From: Bacteroidota bacterium
GTDB lineage: Bacteria; Bacteroidota; Bacteroidia; Bacteroidales; CAIXZF01
Assembly (NCBI GenBank): GCA_022709385.1
Contig: JAKLIX010000007.1
Location: forward strand, 62,001 to 126,000
DNA length: 64,000 nucleotides
Reading direction: 5' to 3'
In this document: piece by piece, positions 42,669 to 52,256 of the stretch
How positions within the stretch are numbered: the stretch's first letter is position 1
Layout of the letters: every line of letters begins with the position of its first letter
Notes under the pieces: generated by a model
Seen by the model: only the letters and a program-made list of their open reading frames with translations
Database searches by the model: none
Told to the model about the DNA's origin: nothing
Program-made: the position numbers and the translations under genes

Positions 42669-44447
42669 TCAGTCGGGGCGCCCGTGGATATAGGAATTGT
42701 TTTGCCGCAGTTCAATTCCTCCTTTGGAATCGGTAGTTACAGAGAATTGTGACACTTCGGATTCTGAAGAATGCCGGGTTTCGTTCAGTTCAACCTTCTG
42801 GCGGAGAAAGGCCGGTTCTTTCTCGAGCTGGTCGACACCTTCGGGAGTTTTCAACCTGAGGCTCAGTTCTTTAAGCTTACTGATGCGGTCATTGGAAGTT
42901 TTATCCCGGTCGGCCAGGGAAGGAATGTCGCTACGGTTTCCGGCCATGGCTGCAGGAGGCGTGAAAGTATAAGCAGGTGCAGGGGCTGCCTGTTTCGCTG
43001 CTTCTTCTTCCCTGGGAAGCTCATCCTGATTTATTTCCAGCTCGTTCAGGGTATCCTGTATTTCTTCCGTGCTAAAGGTAAATAGCGCCATATCCGGTTC
43101 CTGATCAGGCAATGCATCGGGGGTATCAGCCTGCTGGTGCATGCCAAAGGTTTCCGGGGCATCTGTATCTTCAGTTTCTTCCTCCAGGCCTTCATCATCG
43201 GGCATGGGCATGAAGTTTTCAAAAACAGTTTCCCGGGCAGCTTCATCCGGCAGTGGTTCCGGTGCCGGGCCGGGAGTGAGGTTTGCGGTGGACAGGGGTT
43301 CAGCAGTCACTTCCTGAACGGGTTCTTCAGGATACAGCGGCATGGGCGGGTTTTTCCGCAAGGGTTGGTCCGGGTCGACAGGAGCATCGCCGATGGCACC
43401 TACAAGGATAGTGGCAGCTTCCTGGCTTTTCTGGCCTTTTCTTTCACCGCCGTTCACTTCAAAGCCGGTAGCAACGAGGGTAACACTCACGGCATTCCCC
43501 AGTGATTCGTCGGTACCGGTTCCCCAGATGATTTCGGCGTTCAATCCTGCCTTGGCCTGGATAAAGTCGGTGATGGTGGTAACTTCATCCATGGTAACCT
43601 CCTGGGTCGAAGAAGCGATATACAGCAGGATATTGCCTGCTCCTTCGATGTTGTTGTCGTTGAGCAGGGGGCTGGTCAGGGCACTTTCAACGGCGATCAG
43701 GGCACGTTCTTCCCCTTCTGCGATACCGGTACCCATAATGGCAACCCCGCTATCCTTCATCACCGTCTTCACGTCTTCAAAATCAACATTGATATATCCT
43801 GTCACCGTGATGATCTCGGCGATACCTTTCGCCGCGGTGGTAAGAATATTATCGGCCTGGCTGAATGCCTTGCTGAGGGGCAGGTCGCCGTATAACTCCC
43901 TGAGTTTGTCGTTATTGATTACCAGCAGGCTGTCCACATGTTCCCTCAGCTCGCGGATTCCTTCCTCAGCCTGTTTTCGTCTCTTACTTCCCTCAAAATT
44001 GAAGGGCAGGGTGACGATCCCCACGGTAAGGATATTTAATTCCCTTGCCACGGAAGCAATGACGGGAGCTGCTCCGGTACCGGTTCCTCCCCCCATGCCG
44101 GCTGTAATAAACAGCATCCGGGTATTGTCAGTAAGTACCTGCTGTATGTCTTCGATATTCTCGAGCGCGGCATTTTTTCCGACAGAAGGCAGGGAGCCCG
44201 CACCCCTTCCTTCCGTTAGACTGGCACCCAGTTGGATTTTGGCCGGGATTGGACTAAGGTTGAGGGACTGGACATCGGTATTGCAGATCACGAAGTCAAC
44301 CCCTTTGATTCCCTGGTTGAACATATGATTGACAGCATTCCCACCGCCTCCGCCTACACCAATTACTTTAATAATGGGCTTCTCATCCCGCTGCATATCA
44401 AATCTGATCATTCCCGCTTTTTGGTTTGGCTGCTCGATATAAGTCAT
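42669..44447 (-). CDS. ftsZ: Cell division protein FtsZ
   Basis: 592 residues. The tubulin-like GTPase core (about 20-340) has 'GVGGGGGNAVNHM' and the tubulin signature GGGTGTGAAP (about 120) plus the T7 loop 'NVDFEDVKTVM'. The C-terminal half (about 350-592) is a long, acidic, Pro/Glu-rich linker ending in 'LRQNNSYIHGRPD', as usual for this phylum. It polymerises into the division ring. A strong Shine-Dalgarno (AGGAGG) lies before the ATG. It is separated from ftsA by 90 bases. Confidence 0.98.
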   Translation of the reverse strand: MTYIEQPNQKAGMIRFDMQRDEKPIIKVIGVGGGGGNAVNHMFNQGIKGVDFVICNTDVQSLNLSPIPAKIQLGASLTEGRGAGSLPSVGKNAALENIEDIQQVLTDNTRMLFITAGMGGGTGTGAAPVIASVARELNILTVGIVTLPFNFEGSKRRKQAEEGIRELREHVDSLLVINNDKLRELYGDLPLSKAFSQADNILTTAAKGIAEIITVTGYINVDFEDVKTVMKDSGVAIMGTGIAEGEERALIAVESALTSPLLNDNNIEGAGNILLYIASSTQEVTMDEVTTITDFIQAKAGLNAEIIWGTGTDESLGNAVSVTLVATGFEVNGGERKGQKSQEAATILVGAIGDAPVDPDQPLRKNPPMPLYPEEPVQEVTAEPLSTANLTPGPAPEPLPDEAARETVFENFMPMPDDEGLEEETEDTDAPETFGMHQQADTPDALPDQEPDMALFTFSTEEIQDTLNELEINQDELPREEEAAKQAAPAPAYTFTPPAAMAGNRSDIPSLADRDKTSNDRISKLKELSLRLKTPEGVDQLEKEPAFLRQKVELNETRHSSESEVSQFSVTTDSKGGIELRQNNSYIHGRPD

Positions 44448-44454
44448 GATTTTT

Positions 44455-44460
44455 CCTCCT
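44455..44460 (-). promoter_or_regulatory. Perfect Shine-Dalgarno before ftsZ
   Basis: AGGAGG on the minus strand, 7-8 bases before the ftsZ ATG. Most genes in this window, as in the phylum, have none, so it likely sets a higher ftsZ translation rate than that of the upstream operon genes. Confidence 0.75.
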
Positions 44461-44537
44461 CAAATTAAATGAAAAACTTCGTTGGAAACTTTGCCAATTT
44501 TGATTTTTTATCAACCATTTCCGTTGAAAAGTTATCT

Positions 44538-45941
44538 TCAGGATTTATCTTCGTCTTCTTCAAACCATTGGGTGATCTTTTTAAAGAAGTTCTCGCCGAA
44601 CCTGCTTTGCTCTCTTTTCCTCATGGCTTTTTTCCTGCTTTTCTCCTGCTTCTCCAGGCCATTTTCATCCAGGCCCGACATCAGCGGCATTTCTGTTTCT
44701 TCACCCTGAAGGTCCGTGCTTTCTCCGTTGTTTTCAGGCAGAGCATCGGCAAACATGGTTTCCATCCCTTTGCGTCTTCTTTCTCTTTCCGCTTTTTCGA
44801 GCCCCAGGTAAACCAGGCCGATCCCGGTGGCATACATGGGACTGGTGATATCGTCGGGACTTTCTTTCCCGAGATGTTCGTTGGGATATCCGATCCGTGT
44901 ATCGAAGCCGGTGACAAATTCGGTAAGGGGTGCGATATGTTTCATCATGGCTCCTCCCCCTGTCAGCACGATACCGCCGATCAGCTTGCGTTCATAGCCG
45001 GAATTTCTGATTTCATTGATTACACAATGAATGATTTCTTCCATCCGGGCTTCGATGATCCTGGCAAGGTTTTTCAGTGAGATTTCCCTGGCCGGCCGGC
45101 CTTTCAGACCGGGAATGGCTACGATCTCCTCTTCCTTGTTTTCGGTAGCCAGGCAGCTGCCGAACTTCACTTTCAGCTCCTCTGCATGTTTACGGATAAT
45201 GTGGCAACCTTCCCTGATATCTTCAGTAACCACGTTTCCACCGAAGGGGATCACTGCTGTATGCCTGATGATGCCATCCTGGAAAATGGCAATATCGGTG
45301 GTGCCTCCACCGATATCCACCAGCACCACACCGGCTTCTTTCTCTTCTTCGCTGAGCACTGAAGATGAACTGGCCAGGGGTTCCAGCATCATCCCGGTCA
45401 CCTCCAGCCCGGCCCGTTTAATACAACGGAAAATATTCTTTACGGCAGCCGTCTGGCCGGTGATGATATGAAAATTCGCCTCCAGCGATACCCCGCACAT
45501 GCCAATGGGCTGCTTGATCCCCTGTTCCCCGTCCACGATGAATTCCTGCGCAATGACCTGGATGATCTCCTCACCCGGCGGCATCATCAGCTTGTACATG
45601 TTTTCATGCAGCCTGTCAATATCATCCGCAATGATTTCATCTTCACCATTGGGCCGGATATAACTGCCCCGGTGATGCTGGCTTTTGATGTGCTGGCCCG
45701 CGATGCCCACGTAAACACTCCGGATCTCCACGCCGGAAGCTGCCTCAGCAAGCCTGACAGCCTCGGTGATAGAATTTACCGTGTCTTCAATATTGTAAAC
45801 CACTCCTCTGACAACACCAATAGAGGGGGTTTTACCGTAACCAAGTATGTCGATCTTGCCATACTGATTGTAGCGGCCGACGATCACCGCGATTTTTGTT
45901 GTGCCTATGTCGAGGCCTACAATGATATCTGAGGATTCCAT
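44538..45941 (-). CDS. ftsA: Cell division protein FtsA
   Basis: 467 residues of the actin/ATPase superfamily. The phosphate-1 motif 'GLDIGTTKIAVIVG' is at residues 9-22, the SHS2/1C domain follows, 'VVLVDIGGGTTDIAIF' (about 203) is phosphate-2, and 'IVLTGGGAMMKHI' (about 322) the adenosine motif. The C-terminal Lys/Arg-rich helix ('FFKKITQWFEEDEDK') corresponds to the membrane-targeting helix. FtsA tethers FtsZ to the membrane. It follows ftsQ by 13 bases. Confidence 0.97.
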   Translation of the reverse strand: MESSDIIVGLDIGTTKIAVIVGRYNQYGKIDILGYGKTPSIGVVRGVVYNIEDTVNSITEAVRLAEAASGVEIRSVYVGIAGQHIKSQHHRGSYIRPNGEDEIIADDIDRLHENMYKLMMPPGEEIIQVIAQEFIVDGEQGIKQPIGMCGVSLEANFHIITGQTAAVKNIFRCIKRAGLEVTGMMLEPLASSSSVLSEEEKEAGVVLVDIGGGTTDIAIFQDGIIRHTAVIPFGGNVVTEDIREGCHIIRKHAEELKVKFGSCLATENKEEEIVAIPGLKGRPAREISLKNLARIIEARMEEIIHCVINEIRNSGYERKLIGGIVLTGGGAMMKHIAPLTEFVTGFDTRIGYPNEHLGKESPDDITSPMYATGIGLVYLGLEKAERERRRKGMETMFADALPENNGESTDLQGEETEMPLMSGLDENGLEKQEKSRKKAMRKREQSRFGENFFKKITQWFEEDEDKS

Positions 45942-45954
45942 AGCTTATTGAATT

Positions 45955-46758
45955 TTAATTATTTGAACATATGACCTGATTCCTGAACTGTATATTGACG
46001 GTTTTATATGCATCCCAGCCTTTGCGGTTCATCGCTTCCAGATAAAAGGTCTTTAACCTGGCCAGTTTCCCCGGAATGTCATCAGCATTTCCCATCAGAA
46101 TCCGGTGATTCCCCAGGAGCGGGATAAGCTCGAAGTCTCCCTGTCCACCCACATACACCTGCTCCACCTGCGCATTGAGGAAAGGATCTTTTTGCAGGTT
46201 AATGGCCAGCAGAAAAATTTTCTGGAGCGTAGTGATTCTGCCGTCGATTTCACCCTGTTCATCCGGAACAGGAACCAGATCGCGGGATGGATCGAATCGT
46301 TCGCTTATCATGCCATTTACCGGTATCACCCGGGCTGTGTAACGTCCGGATATCGGGATCATCCTTCCGTCGCCGGAAATGTAGAACTGTTCCCCATGCA
46401 GGTTGTGCACCCTGATGACGGGAGTTCTCTGACTGATCTCCACATGGATAAAACCATCTACTGTGGCAAACACGATGGCTTTGCTCACATAATGGTTCTC
46501 CTGTAGCCTTTCTCTTATCATCCGGATACTGATCTCTTTCATTGGTCTTCCCCTGACGGAATCTCCCAGCAACTGCGCGATGGTAGTGCTGATCTCCTCC
46601 CTGCTCAGAAAGCCATGCCCATCCGTTTGTTCAAGGCTGATCACCAGTCCCTGGCAAACCAGCTTGTGTTTCTCCGTACCTACGAAGCCGGCCAGGACGA
46701 AAAAAGCTGCCATAAAAAGCAACCAGAGACTCAGATTGAATATTTTCCGGAATCGCAT
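45955..46758 (-). CDS. ftsQ: Cell division protein FtsQ (POTRA domain)
   Basis: 267 residues: short cytoplasmic N-terminus, one transmembrane helix (LSLWLLFMAAFFVLAGF, about 9-25), a POTRA-like domain ('LEQTDGHGFLSREEISTTI') and the FtsQ beta domain with 'HVEISQRTPVIRV' and 'YISGDGRMIPIS', which is the conserved 'GxxFPxx' site counterpart. It links cytoplasmic ring proteins to septal synthesis. Spacing: 6 bases after murC. Confidence 0.88.
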   Translation of the reverse strand: MRFRKIFNLSLWLLFMAAFFVLAGFVGTEKHKLVCQGLVISLEQTDGHGFLSREEISTTIAQLLGDSVRGRPMKEISIRMIRERLQENHYVSKAIVFATVDGFIHVEISQRTPVIRVHNLHGEQFYISGDGRMIPISGRYTARVIPVNGMISERFDPSRDLVPVPDEQGEIDGRITTLQKIFLLAINLQKDPFLNAQVEQVYVGGQGDFELIPLLGNHRILMGNADDIPGKLARLKTFYLEAMNRKGWDAYKTVNIQFRNQVICSNN

Positions 46759-46764
46759 GACGAG

Positions 46765-48132
46765 CTATTTATATCGGTTTGACAAATAATGAACGATGGG
46801 GTCGGCCAATTGATCGATGTCGCCGGCGCCAAGGGTCACGAGAATTTCGGGCTGTCTTTTATCGAGCAGGTTGAATAGTGCTTCCTTATCGCAGACCGAC
46901 TTGGCATCCGAGCTGATCTTTTCCAGCAGGAAAGCGGCATTGATCCCTGCGATGGGTGCTTCGCGGGCCGGATAGATTTCCAGCAGGATGATTTCGTCGA
47001 GTGCCGCCAGGCTTTCCGCAAAACCTTCAGCCAGATCCCTTGTTCTCGTGTACAGGTGGGGCTGGAATATCCCGGTGATTTTTCTGCCGGGGTGCAGCAT
47101 CTGCAGGGAACGGATACAGGCTTTGAGCTCTTCGGGATGATGGGCGTAGTCGTCATAATAAATCATGCCGGCATGTTCGAATCGTTTTTCGAGACGGCGC
47201 GACACCCCCAGGAAAGACTGCAAACCCCTTCTGCAGGCATCTGCGTCAAGACCGGTCAGGAGGGCTGCAGCCGTCGCGGCAACCGCATTTTCCACCTGCA
47301 CCAGACCGGGTACGCTTAAGTGCAGCCCATTGATGATCGTATCCGGAGTCTCCAGATCAAAAGCATGTCCGTTTCCTGTATTTTGCACATTGACCGGACG
47401 GAATCCGGCATTTTGCTCCCATCCGTAAGTGTAAACCCTTGCCTGGGCAGGCAGTCTCAGTGAATTCTGAAGTCCTTCCTTTATCAGCAGGATTTCACCC
47501 TTGGAGAGTTTCCCCGCGAATGTGCTGAAGGCATCCAGCAGGGAAGCATGGGTCCCGTAGATATCCAGATGGTCGGAATCGATCGCCGTAATGATCACGA
47601 GATCAGGGGAAAGATGCAGGAATGAACGGTCGTATTCATCGGCTTCGGCCACCATCACCTTCGCATCCGGATCGTCGATCAGGTTGCTGCGGTAGTTGAG
47701 TGAGATGCCTCCAAGGAATGCAAGGATCGGCCACCCTTCCTGACGCAGCAGGTGTGCGAGCATGGCCGAGGTAGAGGTTTTTCCGTGAGACCCGGCCACT
47801 GAAAGGCAACGGTAGGTTTCCGAAATGCCGCCCAGGACTTCCGAGCGTTTCATCACCCTGATGCCTGTTTCTCTGGCTTTTCTTAATTCACCCAGATCCG
47901 GTGGAACGGCCGGGGTGTAAACCACCAAAGCGGTATCAGGTGAGAGAAGTCCGGGTTTATCTGTATAATGAATAAGCATTCCTTCCTTTTCAAGCGCAAG
48001 CGTGAGTGCGGAAGGGCTTCGGTCATATCCGGTCACCCGGTGGCCGCGACGATGGAAATAGCGTGCCAGGGCACTCATGCCGATACCGCCGATGCCGATG
48101 AAATGGATATGTTGGTTGGTGCCGAAGTTCAT
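46765..48132 (-). CDS. murC: UDP-N-acetylmuramate--L-alanine ligase
   Basis: 455 residues with the N-terminal UDP-binding 'FIGIGGIGMSALARYFHRRG' (about 11-30), the ATP loop GSHGKTST (about 113-120), central 'EADEYDRSFL' and 'DDYAHHPEE' (about 326-334), all MurC-specific. It adds L-Ala to UDP-MurNAc in the cytoplasm. Its start overlaps the murG stop by 4 bases, typical of translational coupling. Confidence 0.97.
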   Translation of the reverse strand: MNFGTNQHIHFIGIGGIGMSALARYFHRRGHRVTGYDRSPSALTLALEKEGMLIHYTDKPGLLSPDTALVVYTPAVPPDLGELRKARETGIRVMKRSEVLGGISETYRCLSVAGSHGKTSTSAMLAHLLRQEGWPILAFLGGISLNYRSNLIDDPDAKVMVAEADEYDRSFLHLSPDLVIITAIDSDHLDIYGTHASLLDAFSTFAGKLSKGEILLIKEGLQNSLRLPAQARVYTYGWEQNAGFRPVNVQNTGNGHAFDLETPDTIINGLHLSVPGLVQVENAVAATAAALLTGLDADACRRGLQSFLGVSRRLEKRFEHAGMIYYDDYAHHPEELKACIRSLQMLHPGRKITGIFQPHLYTRTRDLAEGFAESLAALDEIILLEIYPAREAPIAGINAAFLLEKISSDAKSVCDKEALFNLLDKRQPEILVTLGAGDIDQLADPIVHYLSNRYK

Positions 48133-49253
48133 TGTGTTTTGGGCTTAATCAATGACAGCACCTGATTTACGATCTGGCCGGTGGCATCCGGCCTGCCCAG
48201 AGAGGCAATGCCGGAAGCAAGCTTAGTGCTGATGGCCGGATTGTTCATGATGGCCATACACTGGTTCCATAATTGTTCTTTTGCGAGCTTATCCGGAATC
48301 ATGATGGCCGCACCCATGCCTGCCAGCACCGCGGCGTTTTTTGTCTGGTGATCCGCAGTCACATTGGGAGAGGGTACCAGGATCACGGGTTTTCCTACCA
48401 CACACAGTTCGGAAATGGAAATGGCCCCGGCCCTGGAGACAATGAGATCGGCAAGGGCATAGGCCAGATCCATGCGGCTGATAAAATCCAATACCTTCAC
48501 TCCGGATATCTGGTGCTGCCTGATATGACGGGTTGCCACGGGCAGGAAACTTCTGCCCGTCTGCCACAACAGTTGCAAGGGCTGATCTTTCAGATTGGAA
48601 AGCCCCTGCAGGATGCTTTCATTAATGGTTCTTGCTCCCAGGCTTCCGCCCAGCACAAGCAGGACTGGCAGCTCAGGATTCAGCTGGAAAAACTCCACGG
48701 CTGGCTTTTTCTTCCCGTTAAGCCTGAGGATGTCTTTTCGGACAGGGTTTCCCGTAACGACGATTTTGGCAGAAGGAAAGAACTTTTCCATACCTTCAAA
48801 AGCCACACATATCCTGTCCGCTCTTTTGGCCAACACCTTGTTCGTGATCCCAGGGCAGGAGTTCTGTTCCTGTATCAGGGTCGGGATGCCAAGCATGGCG
48901 GCCACCCTGAGGGTGGGACCGGAGGCATAGCCGCCCGTTCCGATCACCACATCCGGTCTGAAAGAACGCAGGATACGCCATGCTTTGAACAGGCTGCTGA
49001 TCACCTTACAGGGAAACAAGAGGTTTTTCAGACTCAGTTTTCTTTGTAATCCGCTGATCCAAAGACCTTTGATGGAGTATCCGGCTGCAGGCACCTTTTC
49101 CATTTCCATGCGGCCCCTCGCTCCCACAAAGAGGATATCAGCATCCGGTTCTCTGTCTTTCAGGGCATCGGCTATGGCAATGGCAGGGAAGATATGCCCC
49201 CCTGTGCCTCCGCCGCTGATGATGTATTTATGCCTGTGGTGTGCCATCTTCAA
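48129..49253 (-). CDS. murG: Lipid II synthase MurG
   Basis: 374 residues; GT-B glycosyltransferase with 'ISGGGTGGHIFPAIAIADAL' (about 12-31), 'GTGGYASGPTL' (about 106), 'EQNSCPGITNK' and 'LVLGGSLGARTINESI' (about 197-212), then 'VSRAGAISISEL'. It transfers GlcNAc to lipid I at the inner leaflet. ATG 49253 overlaps ftsW by 26 bases; a Met two codons later is equally possible. Confidence 0.97.
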   Translation of the reverse strand: MKMAHHRHKYIISGGGTGGHIFPAIAIADALKDREPDADILFVGARGRMEMEKVPAAGYSIKGLWISGLQRKLSLKNLLFPCKVISSLFKAWRILRSFRPDVVIGTGGYASGPTLRVAAMLGIPTLIQEQNSCPGITNKVLAKRADRICVAFEGMEKFFPSAKIVVTGNPVRKDILRLNGKKKPAVEFFQLNPELPVLLVLGGSLGARTINESILQGLSNLKDQPLQLLWQTGRSFLPVATRHIRQHQISGVKVLDFISRMDLAYALADLIVSRAGAISISELCVVGKPVILVPSPNVTADHQTKNAAVLAGMGAAIMIPDKLAKEQLWNQCMAIMNNPAISTKLASGIASLGRPDATGQIVNQVLSLIKPKTQ

Positions 49254-50394
49254 GACTTGCGGGTTTAGGGTTTTCTATTTCGCGGCTTACACTCAGAATG
49301 ATACCGATAGCAATGGAAGTGAACCAGATAGAGGTGCCCCCCATGCTCACCAATGGCAAAGGCTGACCGGTGACCGGAAAAAGATTCACGGCAACGGCCA
49401 TATTGATCATTGCCTGGAACACCAGGCTGAAACTTACGCCGATCGCGAGAAAAGCCCCGAAATTGCCGGGGCTCTTCACCACGATGCGGGTTCCACGGAA
49501 AAGAATGATCAAATACAGCAAAACCAGTAAAATACCACCGATGAATCCGTACTCCTCGATGATAATGGCATATATAAAATCCGAATACGGATGCGGCAGA
49601 AAGTTCCTCTGGGTTGATTTGCCCGGCATTTTACCGAACACGCCCCCGGTAGCGATGGCAATCTTGCTCTGCTCCACCTGATATCCCTCACTGCCGGGTT
49701 CCCCGTTCATGAATGCATCAATGCGGTTTTTCCAGGTATGAACCCTTCCCTGGTCCGGTTTGGTAATCATTACCAGGGCGATCACTACGGCCAGTGTAAG
49801 CATGCCCGTGCCAATCAGAGAGAAAATATAGCGGATGTTTACCCTGCCGATAAACATCAACACCAGGCAGGTACCGAACAACATGGCAGCGGTAGAGAAG
49901 TTCTCAGGCAAGATCAGGGCGCACACCAGCAGGATAGGCCACATGATCGGCAGAAAAGCCGTTTTAAAATCCTTGATCTGATCCTGTTTCTTGCTCAGTA
50001 TGCGTGCCGTGTACATGATCAGGGCAAGCTTCGCAAAATCAGAGCTTTGAAAGGTCAGATTTAAAAAGGGAACCATGATGGACCTGCTGGCATCATTGAT
50101 GGTTGAGCCAAAAAACAGGGTCACTATCAGAAGAATAACGGCTATAATTAAAGCTACCTGGGAAATCCTTGAAAAATACGTGTGCCTGATCCTGTGAACA
50201 AGCACCATCAGCACAAAGCCAAAACAAACAATAATGAAATGCTTGAGCAGATAATATTCCGTATTGCCCCCCTGCTTGCGGTATGCCAGCGTCCCGGTGG
50301 AACTGTAAACAGCCAGCAGGGAAAAGATGGAGAGAATGACCACCACCACCCACAATACTTTATCTCCCCTGATATTTTTAAAGAATCCCGACAT
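49228..50394 (-). CDS. ftsW: SEDS peptidoglycan glycosyltransferase FtsW
   Basis: 388 residues, about 10 membrane helices. SEDS landmarks are 'STGTLAYRKQGG', 'LTFQSSDFAKLALIMYTA', 'KPDQGRVHTWKNRIDAFMNG', the catalytic-loop region 'EEYGFIGGILLVLLY' and 'TGQPLPLVSMGGTSIWFTSI'. FtsW polymerises lipid II at the septum with FtsI. It follows the truncated murD by 15 bases. Confidence 0.96.
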   Translation of the reverse strand: MSGFFKNIRGDKVLWVVVVILSIFSLLAVYSSTGTLAYRKQGGNTEYYLLKHFIIVCFGFVLMVLVHRIRHTYFSRISQVALIIAVILLIVTLFFGSTINDASRSIMVPFLNLTFQSSDFAKLALIMYTARILSKKQDQIKDFKTAFLPIMWPILLVCALILPENFSTAAMLFGTCLVLMFIGRVNIRYIFSLIGTGMLTLAVVIALVMITKPDQGRVHTWKNRIDAFMNGEPGSEGYQVEQSKIAIATGGVFGKMPGKSTQRNFLPHPYSDFIYAIIIEEYGFIGGILLVLLYLIILFRGTRIVVKSPGNFGAFLAIGVSFSLVFQAMINMAVAVNLFPVTGQPLPLVSMGGTSIWFTSIAIGIILSVSREIENPKPASLEDGTPQA

Positions 50395-50409
50395 ATATCT
50401 TCACTATAG

Positions 50410-50958
50410 TTACAATGACCTTACAATATTCATGAACAGCAGTCCTCTTTCCTCGAAGTTCGAAAACTGGTCGAAGCTTGGACAAGCCGGCGACAGCAGC
50501 ACCGTATCACCTTTTTTTCCGCTTTTGTATGCAAGCATCACCGCTTCTTCCATGGAGGCAGCTTCTTCGATCACGGGTACTGTTCCTGCAAAAGAACTGA
50601 TCAGGTTGAGGTTGTCGAGGCCGGTACAGATCAGCGATGTCACTTTACCGTTCACCTGGCTCCTTAGCATGGTATAGTCATTTGCCTTATCCATTCCGCC
50701 GGCTATCCAGATTACGGGTCCGGGGATACTCTGCAGCGAAAACCAGGTGATATTGGGTTTGGTGGCGCCGGAGTCGTTGATGTATTGAACCCCATGAATG
50801 AAAGCCACATGTTCCATGCGGTGCGGTATGTTATGAAAGCTGCCGAGGCTGTCCCTGAGCGAAGGTTTGCGTACCTCCGCGATCCGGTCGCCGATACCAG
50901 CAGCCATGTTCCTGCACACCTGGCTCCTGCCGTTCATAGCTAAGGCTTCGAGTGTCAT
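50410..50958 (-). CDS. murD: MurD C-terminal fragment (5'-truncated UDP-MurNAc-Ala:D-Glu ligase)
   Basis: Only 182 residues; MurD normally has about 450. The fragment starts in the last part of the central domain ('LEALAMNGRSQVCRNMAAGI', compare 'LALKGRHNxYNSMAAGI') and contains the whole C-terminal domain: 'NIPHRMEHVAFIHGVQYIND', 'PVIWIAGGMDKANDY' and 'DTVLLSPACPSFDQFSNFEE'. The UDP-binding domain and the ATP loop are absent: upstream lie 30 AT-rich non-coding bases, then the mraY stop. In addition the usual NDSKAT reads NDSGAT, losing a substrate-binding lysine. The frame is otherwise intact, so either the gene is a remnant or the assembly lost about 800 bases here. It could not catalyse ligation alone. 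Confidence 0.85.
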   Translation of the reverse strand: MTLEALAMNGRSQVCRNMAAGIGDRIAEVRKPSLRDSLGSFHNIPHRMEHVAFIHGVQYINDSGATKPNITWFSLQSIPGPVIWIAGGMDKANDYTMLRSQVNGKVTSLICTGLDNLNLISSFAGTVPVIEEAASMEEAVMLAYKSGKKGDTVLLSPACPSFDQFSNFEERGLLFMNIVRSL

Positions 50959-50988
50959 ATGGAATATATTATTGATTTATACAACATA

Positions 50989-52242
50989 TTATCTTAGTTT
51001 GAGGGTCACCAGTGTCATCACGGCCAGCATCAAACCCACAATAAAAAAGCGCATCACGATCTTGGGTTCGGAATAACCAAGCACCTGAAAATGATGATGC
51101 AGCGGCGACATTCTGAATATTCGCTTTCCTGTTCCAGTCCTGATACGGGTATATTTAAACCATGCCACCTGCAGGACGACCGACAGGCTTTCCACCAGGA
51201 AAATCCCGCAGAGGATAGGTATCAACAGTTCCTTTCTGATCATAATGGCAAATACCGCAATGATCCCACCCAGTGCCAGGCTGCCCGTATCGCCCATAAA
51301 TACCTGGGCCGGATAGGTGTTGTACCAGAGAAAACCGACACAGGCACCCACGAAAGCGCTGATAAAAATGGCCAGTTCGCCGGTATCTGGAATATACATG
51401 ATATTCAGATAATTAGCAAAGACCGTATTCCCCGATATATAGGCAAGGATACCCAGTCCCACCCCGATAATGGCAGAGGTCCCCGTGGCCAGGCCGTCTA
51501 TCCCGTCGGTTAGATTTGCCCCGTTGGAAACCGATACGATGATCAGTATCACCAGGGGAATGAATACCAGGTAGGCATAATCGCGGTAATGCTTTCCCGT
51601 CCATGCAATCAGGGAAGCATAATCAAATTCATGGTTTTTGATGAAGGGGATGGTTGTCTTTGTCGATTTAACCGCCTTATTTGGGAAGAGATTATGGGTA
51701 GCCCTTTCGTTTTCAATATTGAAAGCCGTTTTGGATACCACAAAACCCTGGGAAGCGGTCTTCTCTTTGATTACCACATCGGAATGAAAATACAGGGTGG
51801 CACCAACCACAATACCCAGCAGCACCTGTGCAAGGATCTTGAATCTTCCGGCCAGGCCCTTTTTGTCTTTCTTGAATACCTTGATATAATCGTCGATAAA
51901 GCCGAAGAATCCCAGCCAGACAGTGGTAAAGAGGATGAGCAGCACATAGACATTATCGAGCCTGGCAAACAGCACGCCGGGGATCACGATAGCCCCCAGG
52001 ATGATCAGACCGCCCATGGTGGGTGTTCCCTGCTTTTCTTTCTGCCCCGACAGCCCAAGGTCTCTGACAATCTCACCCACCTGTTTCTTCTGCAGCACCC
52101 TGACCAGGCGTTTGCCAAAGATGAGAGAGATCAGCAGGGAAGTGATCACAGCCATGATGGCACGGAATGAAATATACTGAAACACCCCGGCTCCGGGGAA
52201 GTCGAAGGTATGGTCGAGGTATGTGAACAGATAATATAACAT
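50989..52242 (-). CDS. mraY: Phospho-N-acetylmuramoyl-pentapeptide-transferase MraY
   Basis: 417 residues, about 10 membrane helices. Conserved sites: '[17 protein letters not shown]' (about 69-85), '[21 protein letters not shown]' split around the Asp pair, '[15 protein letters not shown]' (about 241-255) and 'PLHHHFQ' (about 383). The ~45-residue insertion between helices ('[13 protein letters not shown]...[10 protein letters not shown]') is typical of Bacteroidota MraY. It makes lipid I. It is 14 bases downstream of murE. Confidence 0.96.
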   Translation of the reverse strand: MLYYLFTYLDHTFDFPGAGVFQYISFRAIMAVITSLLISLIFGKRLVRVLQKKQVGEIVRDLGLSGQKEKQGTPTMGGLIILGAIVIPGVLFARLDNVYVLLILFTTVWLGFFGFIDDYIKVFKKDKKGLAGRFKILAQVLLGIVVGATLYFHSDVVIKEKTASQGFVVSKTAFNIENERATHNLFPNKAVKSTKTTIPFIKNHEFDYASLIAWTGKHYRDYAYLVFIPLVILIIVSVSNGANLTDGIDGLATGTSAIIGVGLGILAYISGNTVFANYLNIMYIPDTGELAIFISAFVGACVGFLWYNTYPAQVFMGDTGSLALGGIIAVFAIMIRKELLIPILCGIFLVESLSVVLQVAWFKYTRIRTGTGKRIFRMSPLHHHFQVLGYSEPKIVMRFFIVGLMLAVMTLVTLKLR

Positions 52243-52256
52243 GGTATCCTATCTTG

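Noticed and set aside
43342..44328. 328-codon plus-strand frame rich in Ser/Val/Ile
   Set aside because: Antisense shadow of ftsZ.
50951..51018. 8-base direct repeat (AGTGTCAT) at the start of the murD fragment and near the mraY end, as a deletion scar
   Set aside because: The two copies are 60 bases apart and both still present, which a simple recombination deletion of murD would not leave; likely coincidence.
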